Counted from the stretch's first letter, positions 8,990-17,984 are shown. The stretch is 28,342 nt of DNA from CAYQNU01 sp964419055 (GCA_964419055.1 CAYQNU010000032.1:1-28342); one strand, 5' to 3'. Made by a program: numbers and translations. Notes: generated by a model not told the origin, from the letters alone.

Positions 8990-10783
8990 TTATTCAATAA
9001 CTATTTCATAAGGTAATCTTGCTTGAACACCTTTCATAGAGCCAACCTTTTCTATCATTTCAAGCATCTCTATCATTTTTGTGCGCATAATGGATTCTTT
9101 ATCCTCTTTTTCCTCTTCCTCATCTTCCCCTCCAAAAGCTTCCATAAGCTCAGAAAATTTATCCTTGGATATAGGTGACACTTTTATTACCACATTTTTT
9201 TCTTCAATTTTAGCCATTTGAGCTGCATAACTTATAGCTGCATCAATGCCTCCGATTTCATCAATCAATCCGATTTTTAAAGCATCTGTACCCGACCAAA
9301 CTCTTCCCTGACCAATGCTATCTACATTTGCCACTGATAATTTTCCTCTTCCCTCCGAAACTTTTGTAATGAAATCTAAATAAATTTCATCAACTCCTTG
9401 TTGTATAATTAATCGTTCACTATCCGTCAAAGCTTGAGTAAGAGAAATAATGGCATGTTCATTGGTTTCTACTCGTGAAGTAGTAATGCCTACTTTATCT
9501 TTAAGCATAGGGCCAAAATTTGGGATAACACCAAATACACCAATTGAACCCGTTATCGTATTGGGTTGAGCAAAAATCCTATCCGCTGCACAAGCAATGT
9601 AATAACCTCCTGATGCCGCTACATCACCCATTGAAACAATGAATGGTTTGGCTTTTTTAGCTAAAATCACCTCTCTCCACATTACATCAGACGCTAATGC
9701 ACTTCCACCTGGAGAATTTACACGCAACACAATAGCTTTGATGTTTTTATCTAAACGAGCGTCTCTGATGGCTTTGGCAATCGTTTCAGAACCCATAGTG
9801 GTGGCATTACCTTTTCCACTTTCAATACTTCCTACAGCATAAATTACCGCAATATTTTCAGAATCCTCTTCAATAGCATTATCATGTATTTTAGCTTGAC
9901 TGCGCACGTACTTTTTGAAATTTACAAGGCTTACATCATCATCGGCTTTTAATCCCAATTTTGTTTGAAGTTTCTCCGTTAACTGATCTTCATAAATGAT
10001 GTCGTCCACCAATTTATATTTTTTAGAAGTTTCACCATTTCTTACATAAACAGAATCGGCCATAGTAGTCAACTCCTGAACGGATATTTTTCTAGAATCG
10101 CTAATGCCTTTCAACATATGATTCCACATTGCCATAACATAGGTCATTGTTTGCTCACGGTTGGCTTCACTCATTTCTTCTAACATAAAGGGCTCCACTG
10201 CCGATTTAAATTTGTTGTTGCTCCCGCGAATTACTTGAACGTCTACACCTAATTTATCAATCATTCCTTTAAAGAACATTAATTCAGCACCTAATCCTCT
10301 AAATTCAACCATTCCTTCAGGATATAAATACACTTCATCAGCAACCGAGCTTAAATAGTACCCTTTTTGAGAATAGTTTTCACTGTACGCCACAATGAAT
10401 TTTTTAGAACTTTTAAAATCAATCAAAGCATTTCTGATTTCCTCAGTAGAGGCCATACCTGCTGGAATACTTTCAATATTTAATAAAATTCCTTTGATTT
10501 TATCATCTGTTTTGGCGGCTTCGAGAGCAATTTTAATTTCTCTAATGCCCATCCCTTGATCTATACTAAAAGAAGATTTATCAAAATTAGTATAAGACTT
10601 TTCAGTAATGGGTTCATCAAACTCGATTAAAAGAACTGAATTTTCATCATAAGTAAAGGGTTTGGTTTCAAAAGCACTGCCAATGATAGCAAAGGTAATG
10701 ACAATGAATAGCAAAAACAGGATAGTTCCTGTAATCAATAGGGCTAAAGACGATGCCCAAAAATTTCTCCAAAATGGTCTCAT
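8990..10783 (-). CDS. sppA: Signal peptide peptidase SppA, long (67K) type
   Basis: This 597-aa membrane-bound serine protease degrades cleaved signal peptides. It has an N-terminal transmembrane segment (about 13-36) and two tandem SppA/S49 domains. The Ser/Lys dyad is visible: Lys193 in FKSAVEPF of the N-terminal domain and Ser391 in GDVAASGGYYIACAAD of the C-terminal domain, as in E. coli SppA. Length agrees with the E. coli type. A Glu/Asp-rich insertion (EDEEEEKEDKE) lies near the C-terminus. The gene is single, divergent from the metal-binding lipoprotein, with a -7 element at 10841-10848. Confidence 0.95.
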   Translation of the reverse strand: MRPFWRNFWASSLALLITGTILFLLFIVITFAIIGSAFETKPFTYDENSVLLIEFDEPITEKSYTNFDKSSFSIDQGMGIREIKIALEAAKTDDKIKGILLNIESIPAGMASTEEIRNALIDFKSSKKFIVAYSENYSQKGYYLSSVADEVYLYPEGMVEFRGLGAELMFFKGMIDKLGVDVQVIRGSNNKFKSAVEPFMLEEMSEANREQTMTYVMAMWNHMLKGISDSRKISVQELTTMADSVYVRNGETSKKYKLVDDIIYEDQLTEKLQTKLGLKADDDVSLVNFKKYVRSQAKIHDNAIEEDSENIAVIYAVGSIESGKGNATTMGSETIAKAIRDARLDKNIKAIVLRVNSPGGSALASDVMWREVILAKKAKPFIVSMGDVAASGGYYIACAADRIFAQPNTITGSIGVFGVIPNFGPMLKDKVGITTSRVETNEHAIISLTQALTDSERLIIQQGVDEIYLDFITKVSEGRGKLSVANVDSIGQGRVWSGTDALKIGLIDEIGGIDAAISYAAQMAKIEEKNVVIKVSPISKDKFSELMEAFGGEDEEEEKEDKESIMRTKMIEMLEMIEKVGSMKGVQARLPYEIVIE

Positions 10784-10840
10784 GTTGTGTTAGTGTTTAT
10801 TTGTTTAAAACGACTGAAAATAAGTAATTTTCAACCGATG

Positions 10841-10848
10841 CAAAGGTA
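10841..10848 (-). promoter_or_regulatory. -7 element upstream of sppA
   Basis: On the minus strand TACCTTTG fits TAnnTTTG, 57 bases before the sppA ATG. No clear -33 TTG is seen. Confidence 0.45.
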
Positions 10849-10892
10849 GTTTAATATAAAGGGTAAACTTTTTTTTATTACATTAATGGTTT

Positions 10893-10926
10893 TTTGTGCT
10901 AGTGTAACGGTTTTTTTCTAATTTTG
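10893..10926 (+). promoter_or_regulatory. Promoter of the HMA-domain lipoprotein gene
   Basis: TTTG (10893-10896), 22 bases, then TAATTTTG (10919-10926). Both fit the Bacteroidota consensus. The ATG at 10948 lies 21 bases further on. This promoter covers a TTG at 10924 that could be mistaken for the start codon. Confidence 0.6.
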
Positions 10927-10947
10927 AGTTCAAATAAAGAAGTCTCT

Positions 10948-11373
10948 ATGAAAAACTTTCTATTCCCATTGTTTGCCTTATTTATATTTTTTAGTGGTTG
11001 CTCCGGTGAAAAAGATGCTCCAACTTTAAAAGTATGCACCTTGAAAATTGAGGGAATGATGTGCGAAAAAGGATGCAAAAGCACAATTGAAGGTAAATTA
11101 GCTAAAATGGAAGGGGTAGAAGTAGCAAAAATTGATTTTGAAACCAGTGTAGCCACAGTTAAATTTAATTCAACGATTACGTCTAGTAAAGCCATGATAG
11201 ATATGGTTAATGCTATAGCAGATGGAGCTTATTCAGCAACATTGATTGAAGAAACAGATGCAGAAAACGTTAATCCTTCCAACACCAATACTTCCAATGA
11301 AAATGAAGCCAGCGTGCAAGATTTTTCTTTTGAAGTTCCCAATGTAAGTGATTTGTTTTCGAATATTTTTTAA
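10948..11373 (+). CDS. Lipoprotein with heavy-metal-associated (HMA) domain
   Basis: I choose the ATG at 10948 (141 aa) because it begins a proper lipoprotein signal peptide with lipobox FSGC (Cys18), and because the upstream TTG at 10924 lies inside the promoter. Residues about 27-97 form an HMA fold (CTLKIEGMMCEKGCKSTIEG ... AKIDFETSVATVKF). The metal site reads MxCxxxC (Cys39, Cys43) instead of the usual MxCxxC, so one extra residue sits between the cysteines, and Cys30 is close by. The C-terminal 40 residues are Asn/Thr/Glu-rich. The likely role is copper or similar metal binding in the periplasm or at the outer membrane. It ends 30 bases from the convergent S4 gene. Confidence 0.8.
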   Translation: MKNFLFPLFALFIFFSGCSGEKDAPTLKVCTLKIEGMMCEKGCKSTIEGKLAKMEGVEVAKIDFETSVATVKFNSTITSSKAMIDMVNAIADGAYSATLIEETDAENVNPSNTNTSNENEASVQDFSFEVPNVSDLFSNIF

Positions 11374-11403
11374 TTTTTGCTCCTAAGAAGGGTAGATGCG
11401 GGT

Positions 11404-11772
11404 TTACCCCAACATCATATCATCCAAATCACGTCTATCTTTTTTTGTAGGTCTACCTACTTGACCCAAGCTTTTATTTAATCGATTGGCTTCCTCAATG
11501 AGGTGTAGTTTTTCTAATTCCAACGGATCGGTAGTTTCAATGAGGTTTACTTTTACCAACGGAGCTCCAATTCTAGATTTGGGTAGGTCTATTACTTTGT
11601 AAGTTCTCCAAATGGGTACATTCTTAACTTCAATTACATCACCCACTTTGACTTCTTTTGAAGGCTTACAGAAGGAATTATTCAATTTAATTTTTTCTGA
11701 AGCACATAAATCAGAAGCAATACTTCTTGTTTTTGCTAATCGCACAGCCCAAATGTATTTGTCTATTCTCAT
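11404..11772 (-). CDS. hslR: S4-domain RNA-binding protein, Hsp15 (HslR) family
   Basis: This 122-aa protein has an S4 RNA-binding domain at residues 1-60 (MRIDKYIWAVRLAKTRSIAS ... KVGDVIEV) followed by a basic C-terminal tail (GRPTKKDRRDLDDM). This build is that of ribosome-associated heat-shock protein Hsp15, which in E. coli binds 50S subunits carrying stalled nascent chains. The family match is strong; the detailed role here is inferred. A -7 element lies at 11819-11826. Confidence 0.85.
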   Translation of the reverse strand: MRIDKYIWAVRLAKTRSIASDLCASEKIKLNNSFCKPSKEVKVGDVIEVKNVPIWRTYKVIDLPKSRIGAPLVKVNLIETTDPLELEKLHLIEEANRLNKSLGQVGRPTKKDRRDLDDMMLG

Positions 11773-11818
11773 AATTAACTGAGCTCGATATTACAATGAT
11801 TAAATTAATTTGTTGTCT

Positions 11819-11826
11819 CAAAGTTA
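11819..11826 (-). promoter_or_regulatory. -7 element upstream of the S4-domain gene
   Basis: Minus strand TAACTTTG, an exact fit to TAnnTTTG, 46 bases before the ATG at 11772. No good -33 is seen. Confidence 0.45.
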
Positions 11827-11930
11827 CGATTTTTTCTTCATTTGAACCACATTCGTTTATTCTTGTTTTGTTTGACATTTTTATGAAAATCTACCAATAG
11901 CAATCGTTACGAAGTGACTGCTGCGCACCT

Positions 11931-12083
11931 TCTCGATACAATTTTCTTCATTCCATTACGAAAATCACTCTAAGTGACCCCTCACACATCGTTACCATCG
12001 GAGTTCAGTCAGGTCGAGTGACTTTCGTATATTTTACATTGATTTTGAAAAAATCGATTGTAAAATAGAAAGTTGTATCGAGA
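11931..12083. repeat. Compound palindromic intergenic element
   Basis: The outer arms are TCTCGATACAA (11931-11941) and its exact reverse complement TTGTATCGAGA (12073-12083). Inside are inverted GTGAC/GTCAC-type blocks and a 34-base imperfect hairpin at 12032-12065 (TTTTACA...TGTAAAA arms with a GATTTT/AAAATC core). It resembles interspersed palindromic repeats of Bacteroidota. The rest of the gap up to 12277 is AT-rich, and I see nothing in it beyond a possible weak -7 (TACTTTTA, 12253-12260). Confidence 0.6.
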
Positions 12084-12277
12084 CCACCTTCCATTCCACT
12101 TGATTTTTTAGATTAAACTCTTTAAGGTAGGGGATGCCTTCTATTTGAAATTTTAGACAAAATATTTAAAAGGTGGTGTTAAAATGCCCCCTTATGGAGG
12201 ATAAAAAAAAGCATTTGTTAAAAACTACCTAAAATATGCTCTAAAAGTTGTGGTACTTTTACACCAGTCAAAAAAAT

Positions 12278-12499
12278 ATGAAACCAGAACCCAAAAAGCA
12301 ACTTTCCATTTTTGAGGAGCACAGTTCTCCGCAATTATCTCTTACATTGGAAGGACAAGAAGCGGCCTGGTCTTTAAAAATTCAAAAAATCACTTCCTTA
12401 TTGATGAATAAAGACTTATCCAATCAATCGAGAGAGGAGTGGCTGAAAGAATTAAGGTATTATCAAGAACAATTACGTTCGTCTGTTCAGAATAATTAA
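12278..12499 (+). CDS. Small hypothetical protein, 73 aa, upstream of patatin gene
   Basis: The start is the ATG at 12278 (MKPEPKKQLSIFEEH); a longer frame from TTG at 12248 adds a non-conserved-looking stretch. The protein is soluble, charged and mostly helical (EGQEAAWSLKIQKITSLL, then REEWLKELRYYQEQL), with no signal peptide or known domain that I recognise. It ends 17 bases before the patatin-like gene and is probably cotranscribed with it. Confidence 0.6.
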   Translation: MKPEPKKQLSIFEEHSSPQLSLTLEGQEAAWSLKIQKITSLLMNKDLSNQSREEWLKELRYYQEQLRSSVQNN

Positions 12500-12516
12500 T
12501 AAATCGTTTTCATTAC

Positions 12517-13647
12517 ATGAAATCTAATAAAAACGTAGTGATTTTAAGTCTCGATGGGGGTGGACTTAGAGGATTGATACCTATTCAAGCATTAAAGCAT
12601 TTGGAAGAGGTGAGTGGTAGAAAAACCGTAGATTGTTTTGATCTTATTGCAGGTACCTCAACAGGAGCGTTAATTGCCTGTGGATTAGTGACTCCAAATA
12701 AAACAGGAGGTGCAAAATTCACCTTAAATGACATAGAAAACACCTATCTTCAGCGAGGAAAACATATTTTTGAAGAACGTAATGCCTTCAGTAAATTCTT
12801 TCACACGTGGGTAAAAGGTATTTTCTTTCCTGAATATAATCCAAATGGATTGGATAAAGAGTTGGAACACCTTTTTAATAAAGAGGGGAAGGTACGATTA
12901 TCAGATGGACTTAAACCACTTTTGATTACTACGTTTGATTTGAACGCTAACCGGCCAGAGTTTTTTAAAACACGTTATGTACATCAAATTGAGGGAAATA
13001 CTTCAAAAACTCCCGTTTATGACCGCAACAGAGTAGTGAATGAGGCTTCAAATGCTTATTTTTACGATATATGCAGGGCAACATCAGCTGCACCAACGTA
13101 TTTACCGGCTTATAAATTTAGTTTTGACAACCGTTCGTTATTATGTGTTGATGGTGGCGTATTTATGAATAATCCTTCTATGGCCGCTTTAGTTGAAATG
13201 TGGAAATATTTTGAATACTATAGACCTGGAGAGAAATTGGAGGAAGAAAACATTTACATTTTGTCTATTGGAACCGGGAAAAGCAAGCGTAAATCTATAG
13301 AACGTGAAAAAGCGGCCATTAATTATGGCGGTAAAATGAATTGGGTAAAACCCATAACAGACATTATGATGATTGGACCCAATGCAGCGGCAGATTATCA
13401 AACCAAGGAAGCCTTGACGTTTAACAGATTTGATGAAAACGGAAAGATTATTTCTACAACAATTAATTATTTGCGCATAAATATAGATTTGCTTGACCAG
13501 TTTACTGATATGACGGATTCATCGGATACTACACGAAATTATTTATTAGAAGAATTTCAAAAACAATATTTTGAAAATAGAGATGATCAGGGTAGAACAC
13601 AAGCTGATTATTTAAAAGATTTTTTAATTAAAGCAGAAGTGATTTAA
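12517..13647 (+). CDS. Patatin-like phospholipase
   Basis: This 376-aa protein has all the active features of patatin lipases: the oxyanion loop DGGGLRG (13-19), the nucleophile elbow GTSTG with Ser48, and the catalytic Asp212 in VDGGVFMNNP. It has no signal peptide and no membrane segment, so it is probably cytoplasmic, where it would hydrolyse membrane phospholipids or related acyl esters. Patatins of this kind serve as effectors in CBASS defence (CapV), but there is no nucleotide cyclase gene next to it; the only partner is the 73-aa ORF in front. A housekeeping or lipid-turnover role is as likely. Confidence 0.88.
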   Translation: MKSNKNVVILSLDGGGLRGLIPIQALKHLEEVSGRKTVDCFDLIAGTSTGALIACGLVTPNKTGGAKFTLNDIENTYLQRGKHIFEERNAFSKFFHTWVKGIFFPEYNPNGLDKELEHLFNKEGKVRLSDGLKPLLITTFDLNANRPEFFKTRYVHQIEGNTSKTPVYDRNRVVNEASNAYFYDICRATSAAPTYLPAYKFSFDNRSLLCVDGGVFMNNPSMAALVEMWKYFEYYRPGEKLEEENIYILSIGTGKSKRKSIEREKAAINYGGKMNWVKPITDIMMIGPNAAADYQTKEALTFNRFDENGKIISTTINYLRINIDLLDQFTDMTDSSDTTRNYLLEEFQKQYFENRDDQGRTQADYLKDFLIKAEVI

Positions 13648-13786
13648 TAACAGAGAATACATAGTATAATGACGTGTTAAAAATATCTATTTAACATAAT
13701 ATAAATTATGAGAATAATTTAATTATATATTTTGTGGAAATACTCTAATTTTAAATCCTTTGGTAATTTATTTAAAGAATCAATTT

Positions 13787-13920
13787 AACCACAGCGTTGC
13801 ACAGCGTTATTTTCGCAGAGTTTCACAGAGTTTTAATAGGCTATTCAATTACAAACTTTACGGCATTGCTTTGAAAATTAGAAAAAAAAACCGCAAAGAC
13901 GCAAAGGGCACTAAGAAAAA
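13787..13920. repeat. Second copy of the 'accacaaag' interspersed repeat
   Basis: It contains taaccacagcg, CAGAGTTTCACAGAG and, after a 50-base insert, ccgcaaagacgcaaagggc, the same word set as at 1550-1800. A reading frame through it (13760-14017) is not protein-like. The 140 bases before it (13648-13786) are very AT-rich with no recognisable signal. Confidence 0.65.
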
Positions 13921-13922
13921 TG

Positions 13923-13930
13923 TAATTTTG
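13923..13930 (+). promoter_or_regulatory. -7 element of the DUF4256 gene at the repeat edge
   Basis: TAATTTTG fits TAnnTTTG and stands 22 bases before the ATG at 13953, directly at the downstream edge of the interspersed repeat. Confidence 0.45.
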
Positions 13931-13952
13931 AATTATAAATGTCCATTAAGAT

Positions 13953-14510
13953 ATGAAAAAAGAACTTTCTGCCGATCAACAACCAGAACTCTTGGTTACG
14001 TTGAAAACGCGTTTTGAGAAAAACATGCAGCGCCATCCAGGTTTGGATTGGTCAACTGTGCAAGCTAAATTAGAAGCTAATCCTGCAAAATTATGGTCTA
14101 TTAATGAAATGGAACGCACCGAAGGTGAACCGGATGTGGTAGATTTTGATAAACCAACCGGGGAATATATTTTTATGGATTGTGCACCTGAAAGTCCTAA
14201 AGGAAGACGCAGCATTTGTTATGATCAACAAGCATTAGATTCACGAAAAGAATTTAAACCGGCACACAGTGCTGTGCAAATGGCTCTTGAAATGGGTATA
14301 GAACTGTTGGATGAAACCCATTATCGTAAACTGCAACAATTGGGTAAATTTGACCAAAAAACTTCGAGTTGGATCACTACCCCACCCGATATTCGAAAAT
14401 TAGGTGGAGCCATCTTTGCTGATTATCGTTATGGAACTGTTTTCGTGTATCACAACGGTGCAGAATCGTATTACGGAGCCAGAGGTTTTAGAGGGATGTT
14501 GAGGGTTTAA
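13953..14510 (+). CDS. DUF4256 family protein
   Basis: This 185-aa protein matches the DUF4256 family along its whole length. Recognisable conserved blocks are RFEKNMQRHPGLDW, LWSINEMERTEGEPDVV, YIFMDCAPESPKGRRSICYD, MGIELLDETHYRKLQQLGKFD and the invariant-looking end VYHNGAESYYGARGFRGMLRV. There is no signal peptide, so it is cytoplasmic. The family function is unknown. It is a single gene between repeats. Confidence 0.88.
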   Translation: MKKELSADQQPELLVTLKTRFEKNMQRHPGLDWSTVQAKLEANPAKLWSINEMERTEGEPDVVDFDKPTGEYIFMDCAPESPKGRRSICYDQQALDSRKEFKPAHSAVQMALEMGIELLDETHYRKLQQLGKFDQKTSSWITTPPDIRKLGGAIFADYRYGTVFVYHNGAESYYGARGFRGMLRV

Positions 14511-14595
14511 GGAAGTACGATTTTAGATTGTAGAGTTTAGATTGGAAGAGTTCAAAGTACAATGTTTATTGTGTTATTTGTTAATGACAAACGAT

Positions 14596-14655
14596 TTTCG
14601 ACAATCGAAAGGAAAATTAAACGATCTTTCGTCAATCGTCAATCGAAAGGAAATA
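14596..14655. repeat. Short direct repeat in an intergenic gap
   Basis: tcgacaatcgaaaggaaa (14598-14615) recurs as tcgtcaatcgaaaggaaa (14636-14653). Small CGAT/ATCG inverted repeats lie between them. The rest of the gap 14511-14725 shows nothing else. Confidence 0.4.
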
Positions 14656-14725
14656 CCAGTGGATAAATAGTAGACTGGAAAGTTAAACTATTAACGAAAA
14701 GCGAGAAAATCACGTTTTGTTTCTA

Positions 14726-16108
14726 CTAACCCAACAATTCCTTAGCTACCAACTTTGCTTGGGTTCTTAATTCATTCACAGCGGTTGTTTCCCAAAGTTC
14801 GCCTCTTAGAAGTGACCCAATGGCATACAATCTTGGTTGGGGTTCTAAGGATGAATTTAGCACTTGAAAGGTTTGGGTATTGGCGCGTAAACCTAATTTT
14901 AGATTATCTTGCTTTATATATCCTTTTTCCAAGCATTTTTTAAGAAAATGAGAGGAGTAATTGGCTATATCACTGTCGGGACCAGTGCAATTAATAACTC
15001 TTCCTACCAGTAGCGTTTCTGTATTGCTTGTTTTTTTATTGTAAAACTGCACTTCAATTCCTTTGTCTGTTTCGTTGATATCCATTAAGCGGCCTGCAAT
15101 GATGTTCAAACGTCTTTGAATGCGTAATTGTTGAATTTTATCGTGTGTATTCAAGGGAATTCGGTGCCGTGCAACTCCCCACAAATGTCGAATACGACTC
15201 ATAAATTGTTGACGTTCAACATCCGTTAAATTTTTCCAAATTTCTTGTGTAAATGGGCGTAGCGAATCAATTACAGGCTCAGCAGAATGTCCGTAAGAAC
15301 GAACTAAGCGAATGTGTTTGAAAACAGCTTTAGTCCAATCATTTAAAGATGTATAGGAATCTTTTTCATCTACCAATTGCGTGTATTTGATACCGTTGTG
15401 GCGATGAGGCAGCATATTGTACCCGTTTGGAGAAAGTGAAAAGACAACACCCTTATACCCTACTTCTTCCAATCCCAATAAGGTATCAACCATGGTTAAT
15501 CCATTTCCAACAATGAGTACGGGTAATTGGGTTGTGATGTTTTCAATGGATTCTTTTTGCCAAGGGTTTTTAAAGTAATTCGGACTGGAATAAAAAGCGT
15601 TATTTTTTATCGTTGGATTTCTAGGAGTTTGATTACCCGTTGCTATAACTACTTTATCAAGGGTTACGGTGGTTTCATTATCTAATAAAACGTTTACAGA
15701 CGAATCTAAAACATCCAAACCGTTTACTTCGGCATCATGATACTCTAAAATAACGTCTTTTTGTTGAGCCAATTGTTGTGTTTCATTCCAAAGATGTACT
15801 AAATAATTACCGTAAACATTTCTGGGTAAAAATGCAGCACCTAATAATTCTTTGTTTTTGTCTGAATATGCTGGTTGGGTCAACACCCAATTTAAAAAAT
15901 GATCTGGTTCATCGGGAAAAGCACTCATTTTTGCAGCGGGAACATTCAATATATGCGTGTCGGAATAACTATTGTAGGCCACCCCTTTTACGAAGAAATT
16001 TTGTTTATCCACCAAAAGTATTTTAATGGGTTGTTTGGTTTGATGAATGAGTTGAATGGCGGTCATTATTCCCGAAAAACCACTCCCTAAAATTCCAATT
16101 ACAATCAT
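14726..16108 (-). CDS. FAD/NAD(P)-binding protein (COG4529-like)
   Basis: I take the ATG at 16108 as start (460 aa): it begins directly before the dinucleotide-binding motif MIVIGILGSGFSGIMTA (GxGxxG), while a longer frame from 16165 would run into the upstream gene. The block VAYNSYSDTHILNVPAAKMSAFPDEPDHFLNWV is typical of the COG4529/NAD_binding_9 family. A second nucleotide-binding segment, LPVILIVGNGLTMVD-like, lies near residue 190, and a C-terminal NCTGPDSDIANY ... YAIGSLLRGELWETTAV block closes the FAD fold. The substrate is unknown. The gene follows the SLC13 permease by 11 bases and is the last of a probable three-gene operon. Confidence 0.8.
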   Translation of the reverse strand: MIVIGILGSGFSGIMTAIQLIHQTKQPIKILLVDKQNFFVKGVAYNSYSDTHILNVPAAKMSAFPDEPDHFLNWVLTQPAYSDKNKELLGAAFLPRNVYGNYLVHLWNETQQLAQQKDVILEYHDAEVNGLDVLDSSVNVLLDNETTVTLDKVVIATGNQTPRNPTIKNNAFYSSPNYFKNPWQKESIENITTQLPVLIVGNGLTMVDTLLGLEEVGYKGVVFSLSPNGYNMLPHRHNGIKYTQLVDEKDSYTSLNDWTKAVFKHIRLVRSYGHSAEPVIDSLRPFTQEIWKNLTDVERQQFMSRIRHLWGVARHRIPLNTHDKIQQLRIQRRLNIIAGRLMDINETDKGIEVQFYNKKTSNTETLLVGRVINCTGPDSDIANYSSHFLKKCLEKGYIKQDNLKLGLRANTQTFQVLNSSLEPQPRLYAIGSLLRGELWETTAVNELRTQAKLVAKELLG

Positions 16109-16119
16109 ATTTCTCTGTT

Positions 16120-17913
16120 TTAAAACCCAAAAAACAAGGGTATCATAAATGTCGCTACAATCCAAAAAAGGATGTTTAATAGTGTACCCACTTTAATAAA
16201 ATCCATAAATTTATATTGACCTGCACTGTAGACCATTGTATTGGTTTGATAGCCCACAGGAGTCATAAAACTGGCGGAAGCAGCAAAAGTTATGGCCATC
16301 AAAAACGGCATGGGATTCAATCCTAAGGAATGAGCGGTGGAAATAGCAATGGGTGTAAGTAATGCTGCTGTAGCTGTATTGGACATTACTTCTGTAAGTA
16401 AAGAGGTCAGCAAATATAATCCTGATAAAATAGCGATCGGTCCCCAACCACCCAATGAACTGATGAGTCCATCGACTACCATTAAATCCAATTTGGTGGA
16501 AGTCATAGCGGTGCCCAGTGCTAATGCGCCTGCCATTAAAAACACCACTTTCCAATTGATGGATTCGTAAGCTTCTTTCATACTGAGTATTTTAAGAAGA
16601 ACTAATAGTGATACTCCCGAAATGGTTCCTATCATAATATCCAAAATATTCAGCGCTGAAAGTACCACTACACCAATAATTACCGATAAAACTGTAAAGA
16701 ATTTACGTTGATCAAAATCGGTTTGAGCATCTTCCGAAAGCAAGATAAACGGGGCATCTTGTTCGTTTTCCATTTTTTTTAGCTCTTTAATGTAATGGGA
16801 TTTTACTTCAGCCAAAATAACATCACCTGCTTTGAGCTCGGTATCATATAACTTCTCGTGCAATACTTCCTCTCTGTGACGAATAGCCAATGGAATGGCT
16901 CTAAATTTTCTTCTAAAGTCAATTTCCTTGAGCGTTTTGCCTTCTAAATCAGAGGTGGAAGCTACCACTATTTCTACCCAAGTAGTATCTTTTGCCGATA
17001 AATCACTTTGACTGATTAAGACAGAAGGAGAATCGATGATCTTTGCTCTATCTTTTAATTTTTTGATTTTTTCAACATCACATCTTATTTTTAATACGTC
17101 ACCCGCATACAACACAAAATCACCTGCTGGTAAAATAATGCGTTGCCCTGCCCTTCTCACTTCGATAATATCCATTTGCATTTCAATAACCAAGGGTGTT
17201 TCCATAATGGGTTTTCCAACCGAGTCGGAATTGTCTGTCAATTTGATTTCTGTTATGTAATCACGCATTCCAAATTTTACATTCAAATCCTTTTCTTCCT
17301 TTCTATTGGGCAACAATTTAATACCAAAAAACACCATATACCCCACTCCCACTGCCAAAAAAACTAAACCAAGTGGCGTTTGCCCGAACATAGTAAAAGC
17401 AGACTCTCCATGTTTTTCAGCTATACCACTCACAACAATATTGGTAGAAGTACCAATCAAGGTACACGTGCCACCAAAAATGGAAGCAAAGGATAATGGT
17501 ATCAACATTTTTGCAGGATTTTGACCTGACGAACGGGCTATTTGAAGAATAACGGGTATGAAAACGGCTACTACAGGTGTGTTGTTGATAAATGCTGATA
17601 TAAAGGCAATTAGCAACATCATATAAATCATTCCCGCATTAAAATTATAACGAAACGTATTGGATAATTTATGCGCAACGAATTGCAATGCCCCTGTTTT
17701 GAGCAGTGCCGCACTGATGACAAACATAAAGGCTACTGTAATGGTGGCACTATTGCTAAAACCGGCTACACTTTCGGCAGGAGAAATGATACCAAAGATG
17801 GTTAGCGCTGAAATGATTAATAAGGCCACTAAATCAATAGTAACCCATTCGGTAACGAACAAAACAAGTGCTCCAACAATAATGCAAATGGTAATAATAG
17901 CTTCCGTTGACAT
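16120..17913 (-). CDS. SLC13-family anion permease with two RCK_C domains
   Basis: This 597-aa membrane protein has an N-terminal set of transmembrane helices, a cytoplasmic part of about 170 residues with two TrkA-C/RCK_C domains (about 215-290 and 300-390), and a C-terminal set of helices. The two SLC13 signature repeats are visible as INNTPVVAVFIPVI (about 107-120) and MSNTATAALLTPIA. Relatives transport sulfate, dicarboxylates or other anions with Na+. Sulfate is my guess, because the gene in front is an Rrf2 regulator of the type found beside sulfur genes. It starts 71 bases after that regulator, and has a -7 element and a dyad in the gap. Confidence 0.85.
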   Translation of the reverse strand: MSTEAIITICIIVGALVLFVTEWVTIDLVALLIISALTIFGIISPAESVAGFSNSATITVAFMFVISAALLKTGALQFVAHKLSNTFRYNFNAGMIYMMLLIAFISAFINNTPVVAVFIPVILQIARSSGQNPAKMLIPLSFASIFGGTCTLIGTSTNIVVSGIAEKHGESAFTMFGQTPLGLVFLAVGVGYMVFFGIKLLPNRKEEKDLNVKFGMRDYITEIKLTDNSDSVGKPIMETPLVIEMQMDIIEVRRAGQRIILPAGDFVLYAGDVLKIRCDVEKIKKLKDRAKIIDSPSVLISQSDLSAKDTTWVEIVVASTSDLEGKTLKEIDFRRKFRAIPLAIRHREEVLHEKLYDTELKAGDVILAEVKSHYIKELKKMENEQDAPFILLSEDAQTDFDQRKFFTVLSVIIGVVVLSALNILDIMIGTISGVSLLVLLKILSMKEAYESINWKVVFLMAGALALGTAMTSTKLDLMVVDGLISSLGGWGPIAILSGLYLLTSLLTEVMSNTATAALLTPIAISTAHSLGLNPMPFLMAITFAASASFMTPVGYQTNTMVYSAGQYKFMDFIKVGTLLNILFWIVATFMIPLFFGF

Positions 17914-17935
17914 CTATAAAATGTAAAATTTTCGA

Positions 17936-17966
17936 CAAATATATAAACTCTATCGGATTAGTATAG
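17936..17966 (-). promoter_or_regulatory. Promoter and candidate Rrf2 operator of the SLC13 gene
   Basis: On the minus strand TATATTTG (17943-17936) is a -7 element. Just upstream, in the -13 to -30 interval, lies the dyad CTAT-N9-ATAG (17966-17950, arms ctat and atag inside tactatactaatccgatag). This is a position where a bound repressor would block RNA polymerase. Assignment to the neighbouring Rrf2 protein is inference. Confidence 0.4.
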
Positions 17967-17984
17967 TATTCAATCAAAAAAAAG

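Noticed and set aside
12517..13647. CBASS defence operon (CapV-type patatin)
   Set aside because: No CD-NTase, Cap2/Cap3 or other CBASS gene is adjacent; patatin motifs alone are not enough.
13760..14017. Reading frame of 85 codons
   Set aside because: It covers the second accacaaag repeat and the start of the DUF4256 gene in another frame.
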